Shown piece by piece: positions 61,869-64,000 of a DNA stretch of 64,000 nucleotides. Origin of the DNA: Cystobacter fuscus (GTDB taxonomy: Bacteria; Myxococcota; Myxococcia; Myxococcales; Myxococcaceae); assembly GCF_002305875.1 (NCBI RefSeq), contig NZ_CP022098.1:1798001-1862000 (forward strand). The letters are read 5' to 3'. The first letter of the stretch is position 1. Every line of letters begins with the position of its first letter. A model generated the notes under the pieces. That model did no database searches and was not told the origin of the DNA. It saw only the letters and a program-made list of their open reading frames with translations. Position numbers and translations under genes: made by a program.

Positions 61869-61910
61869 CATGCGGCCAACACACAACCCAGGTTCATTCT
61901 TGAGCCTGGG
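61869..61910 (+). pseudogene. start of a second Imm26 copy, truncated
   Basis: TAGGACATGCGGCCAACACA and following bases parallel TAGGACATGCTGCCAACGCA at the start of the intact gene, giving MRPTHNPGSFLSLG beside MLPTHKPGSFWRIP. The match ends after about 45 bases. So a tandem copy was cut off here. The rest of the stretch to the IS (61911-62067) shows no feature I can name. Confidence 0.6.
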
Positions 61911-62067
61911 TTGTTCACGAAGAGCGGCGGAACTCTTGCATCATCGCTGATGATCATGTGAGCGATGCAGCGATTCTTGCAGAGGACAGACCCGCCTGTT
62001 GCGCCGCCTCGCTTGCCTGGACGCCCCAAAGGTCAATACCCTGTCGCACTTGGTGGCCTTTCTCCTG

Positions 62068-63821
62068 CTAGAACACCGACCGATTTGATTTTTTAGTAAA
62101 ATCAGGGATTTACGTGAGGGGATGGACAACAGGGGCTGAATTTGATCAGGTCGGCACATGACCTTAGCCGTCAGTCCGCCGAAGGTGACCGGAGAGATAG
62201 CTCGATGGACTCCTCCGCGGGAGTTGAACGAGCAAGAGCAACAGATTGTCGAACGGATGAGCCGTAACGGCAAGCTGTTCGCTTTTCTGCGTCTGAATCG
62301 GCACAAGCTGATGGATGAGGCTTTTCAGGCGGAACTGGCCTCCATGTACCGCCAGACAGGAGCAGGGAAAGTGGCTATAGCACCCGGGCTGATGGCAATG
62401 GCAATACTCTTACAGGGATACATGGGAGTGTCGGATGCCACCCTGGTGGAACTGACGGTCTTCGACTTGAGAGTGCAGATGGTGTTGGGCTGGTTGGGTC
62501 ACAGCGAGCCGGCGTTCTCCCAGGGCTCGTTGTATGAGTTTCGTCAGCGGCTGATGAGAAACCAAATGGACCGGCGCCTCCTGGAGAAGACAGTCGAGGT
62601 GGCGCGGGAACAGAAAGAGTTCGGTGAGCGAAAGCTCAAGACGCTGTTGCGAGTGGCGATTGACTCAAAGCCACTGGAGGGAGCTGGCCGGGTAGAGGAC
62701 ACCATCAACCTGGTAGGACACGCAGCGCGCAAGGTGATGATGTGCGTGGCGAAGCTGCTGGGATGTTCCAAGCAGCAGGCCTGCCGAGAGGCGGGTATTC
62801 CCTTGTTGTTGGAAAAAAGTATCAAGAAGGGATTGGATGTGGACTGGAGCGAAGCGGGGCAGAAAAAGAAAGCGCTGCAAGCCCTGCTCGAGCAAGTGGA
62901 AAGCATGATGTCCTGGCTAAGAAAGAATCTGGCAGAGGAGATGGAAGAGGAGCCTTTGAGGGAACACGTTCAGACTCTCGAGCAGATTCGCAAGCAGGAC
63001 CTGGAGCCGGACCCAGAAGGAGGAGGTGTCCGCGTTCGCCAGCAAGTGGCGGAAGAGAGACGAGTGTCGGTAGAAGATGGGGAGATGCGTCATGGACGCA
63101 AGAGCAAAAGCAAGCGCTTCAACGGATTCAAGCAGCATGTGGCCACGGCGCTGGACGAAGAACTCATCCTGGCATGTGCTGTGACGCCCGCCAACCGACC
63201 TGAAGCGGAGGCAACACCGGCGCTTGAGAAGGACATGGAGAAGCAAGGAGTGAAGATTGACGAGTTACACATAGACCGGGGGTATATCAACAGCAGTATC
63301 GTGGACAGCGTGCTCGAGGAGGGAGGGGAAGTGCTGAGCAAGCCGTGGAAGGCACGCAATGGGGAGTTGTTCGCGAAGTCAGACTTCAAAATAGATATGC
63401 GAAGCCGGACCATCACGTGTCCGGAGGGGAAGACAATGCGCTTCGAACTGGGAAAGACAGTCGAATTCGCGACAAAGGACTGTGAGACTTGTCCATTGCG
63501 CGAGAAATGTACACAAGCCCAGATAGGACAAGGACGGACTGTGGCAATCAGTGAAGATGAAGCGCTCCAGCACAAGTTGCGCAAATTAATGAAGACACCT
63601 GCTGGGCGAGAGCGACTCAGGAAGCGAGTAGGGGTGGAACATCGACAAGCCCATATAGCGCGACGACAGGGGCGTCGTGCGCGCTATCGGGGCGTGCGTA
63701 AGAACGTCTTTGATCTACGACGTGCGGCCAGCATCCAGAATTTGGAGACATGGCAACGCCATCTAGAGTTGTCCCAGCAGCAGGTGGGATGATGTGGTTT
63801 TTAAATCGGTCGGTGTTCTAG
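62068..63821 (+). mobile_element. IS1182-family insertion sequence
   Basis: 1754 bp bounded by perfect 19-bp terminal inverted repeats: CTAGAACACCGACCGATTT at 62068-62086 and AAATCGGTCGGTGTTCTAG at 63803-63821. One intact transposase gene. Target duplication is not determined. The flanking sequences differ in gene content, so it may stand at a rearrangement point. Confidence 0.9.
62158..63792 (+). CDS. IS1182 family transposase
   Basis: 544 residues, complete. The N-terminal domain ARWTPPRELNEQEQQIVERM and LAIAPGLM-type region precede the DDE catalytic domain: LLRVAIDSKPLEGAG (first Asp), LHIDRGYINSSIVDSVLEEGG (second Asp), and the C-terminal Cys-rich DCETCPLREKCTQA and RKRVGVEHRQAHIARRQGRRARYRGVRKN (Glu in VEH). 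This order is typical of IS1182. The start ATG is 72 bases from the left repeat. Nothing suggests damage, so the element may be active. Confidence 0.95.
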   Translation: MTLAVSPPKVTGEIARWTPPRELNEQEQQIVERMSRNGKLFAFLRLNRHKLMDEAFQAELASMYRQTGAGKVAIAPGLMAMAILLQGYMGVSDATLVELTVFDLRVQMVLGWLGHSEPAFSQGSLYEFRQRLMRNQMDRRLLEKTVEVAREQKEFGERKLKTLLRVAIDSKPLEGAGRVEDTINLVGHAARKVMMCVAKLLGCSKQQACREAGIPLLLEKSIKKGLDVDWSEAGQKKKALQALLEQVESMMSWLRKNLAEEMEEEPLREHVQTLEQIRKQDLEPDPEGGGVRVRQQVAEERRVSVEDGEMRHGRKSKSKRFNGFKQHVATALDEELILACAVTPANRPEAEATPALEKDMEKQGVKIDELHIDRGYINSSIVDSVLEEGGEVLSKPWKARNGELFAKSDFKIDMRSRTITCPEGKTMRFELGKTVEFATKDCETCPLREKCTQAQIGQGRTVAISEDEALQHKLRKLMKTPAGRERLRKRVGVEHRQAHIARRQGRRARYRGVRKNVFDLRRAASIQNLETWQRHLELSQQQVG

Positions 63822-63959
63822 GAGAGGGAGAGGGCTGGATCGGAGGGGCCGAGAAGGGCGGCAGCCGGGGCCAGCAAGGCCGCGCGCCGCGCCGGGACAC
63901 GGGACGGTGCAACCCCTTGGGGCACACCCCTGCCCTGGCTGCCCTCGCTTGCTGCCGGC

Positions 63960-64000
63960 TCACCGGTCGAGGGGCCGCCGGGCGAACACGTCGACGAGGT
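63960..64000 (-). CDS. possible C-terminal end of a minus-strand gene continuing beyond the window
   Basis: The minus strand reads LVDVFARRPLDR to a TGA at 63960. High-GC codon use fits the host. Too short to name. The 138 bases between the IS right end and this stop hold no feature I can name. Confidence 0.3.
   Translation of the reverse strand, partial: LVDVFARRPLDR

Noticed and set aside
61582-62029. Minus-strand open frames opposite Imm26
   Set aside because: They mirror the Imm26 coding strand and have no recognisable domain or ribosome site.

Overview
The window is about 64 kb of high-GC, densely packed bacterial DNA. It most likely comes from a myxobacterium (Myxococcota, Cystobacter/Archangium-like). 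The reasons are a type IVa minor-pilin/PilY1 cluster, a MYXO-CTERM-like sorting motif, long kelch, Rhs and TSP3-repeat surface proteins, many lipoproteins, a sigma-54 type promoter, and near-universal G/C third codon positions. This assignment is inference. I see no rRNA, tRNA or CRISPR array.

Left part (1-31.6 kb), core-like: the end of a FimU/GspH-type pseudopilin, then PilV, PilW, PilX and a 1728-aa PilY1 form one plus-strand operon that closes with two stacked hairpins. Next come a double-domain M16 peptidase, a coiled-coil protein with HemW, a secreted metallophosphatase, and a roughly 1960-aa OmpA/TSP3 surface protein that looks like two proteins joined end to end. These are followed by a TPR membrane protein with a PATAN/DnaJ/TPR protein, a universal stress protein, a cold-shock protein, a DUF2252 protein, an NTF2-like protein, a small Gly/Gln-rich protein behind a sigma-54 promoter with two upstream palindromes, a branched-chain amino-acid type binding lipoprotein, an endonuclease I family nuclease, and a metallopeptidase/ATP-grasp pair.

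Middle (31.6-36.6 kb): one TetR regulator and a short-chain dehydrogenase share a near-identical palindromic operator. A second TetR regulator faces an alpha/beta-hydrolase lipoprotein across a promoter covered by an inverted repeat. A lipase-like protein and a DUF2809 membrane protein follow.

First accessory island (36.6-44 kb): an Rhs/YD-repeat gene on the minus strand is broken into three frames. Its C-terminal domain carries HEASH, a zinc-peptidase type motif, and its stop codon overlaps the start of a 90-aa membrane-anchored protein that is a candidate immunity gene. A Cys-rich lipoprotein, a decayed ISAzo13-type transposase and a SUKH (SMI1/KNR4) protein lie nearby.

Suf region (44.1-53.7 kb): an Rrf2-type regulator and sufBCDS-sufU are chained by five 4-base stop/start overlaps, then sufT and an enoyl-CoA hydratase-like gene. 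A GNAT acetyltransferase, a MocR-type regulator and a divergent DUF2917 gene follow.

Second accessory island (53.7-64 kb): an ISAzo13-family element with 27-bp perfect terminal inverted repeats has split an Imm26-like immunity gene. Then come a TPR-CHAT (caspase-like) putative lipoprotein and a mosaic of gene fragments (kelch, GST, tyrosine recombinase). A promoterless-looking toxin C-terminal domain follows with its intact Imm26 partner and the start of a second Imm26 copy, and last an apparently complete IS1182-family element. The two islands read as a polymorphic-toxin/immunity reservoir reshaped by insertion sequences.
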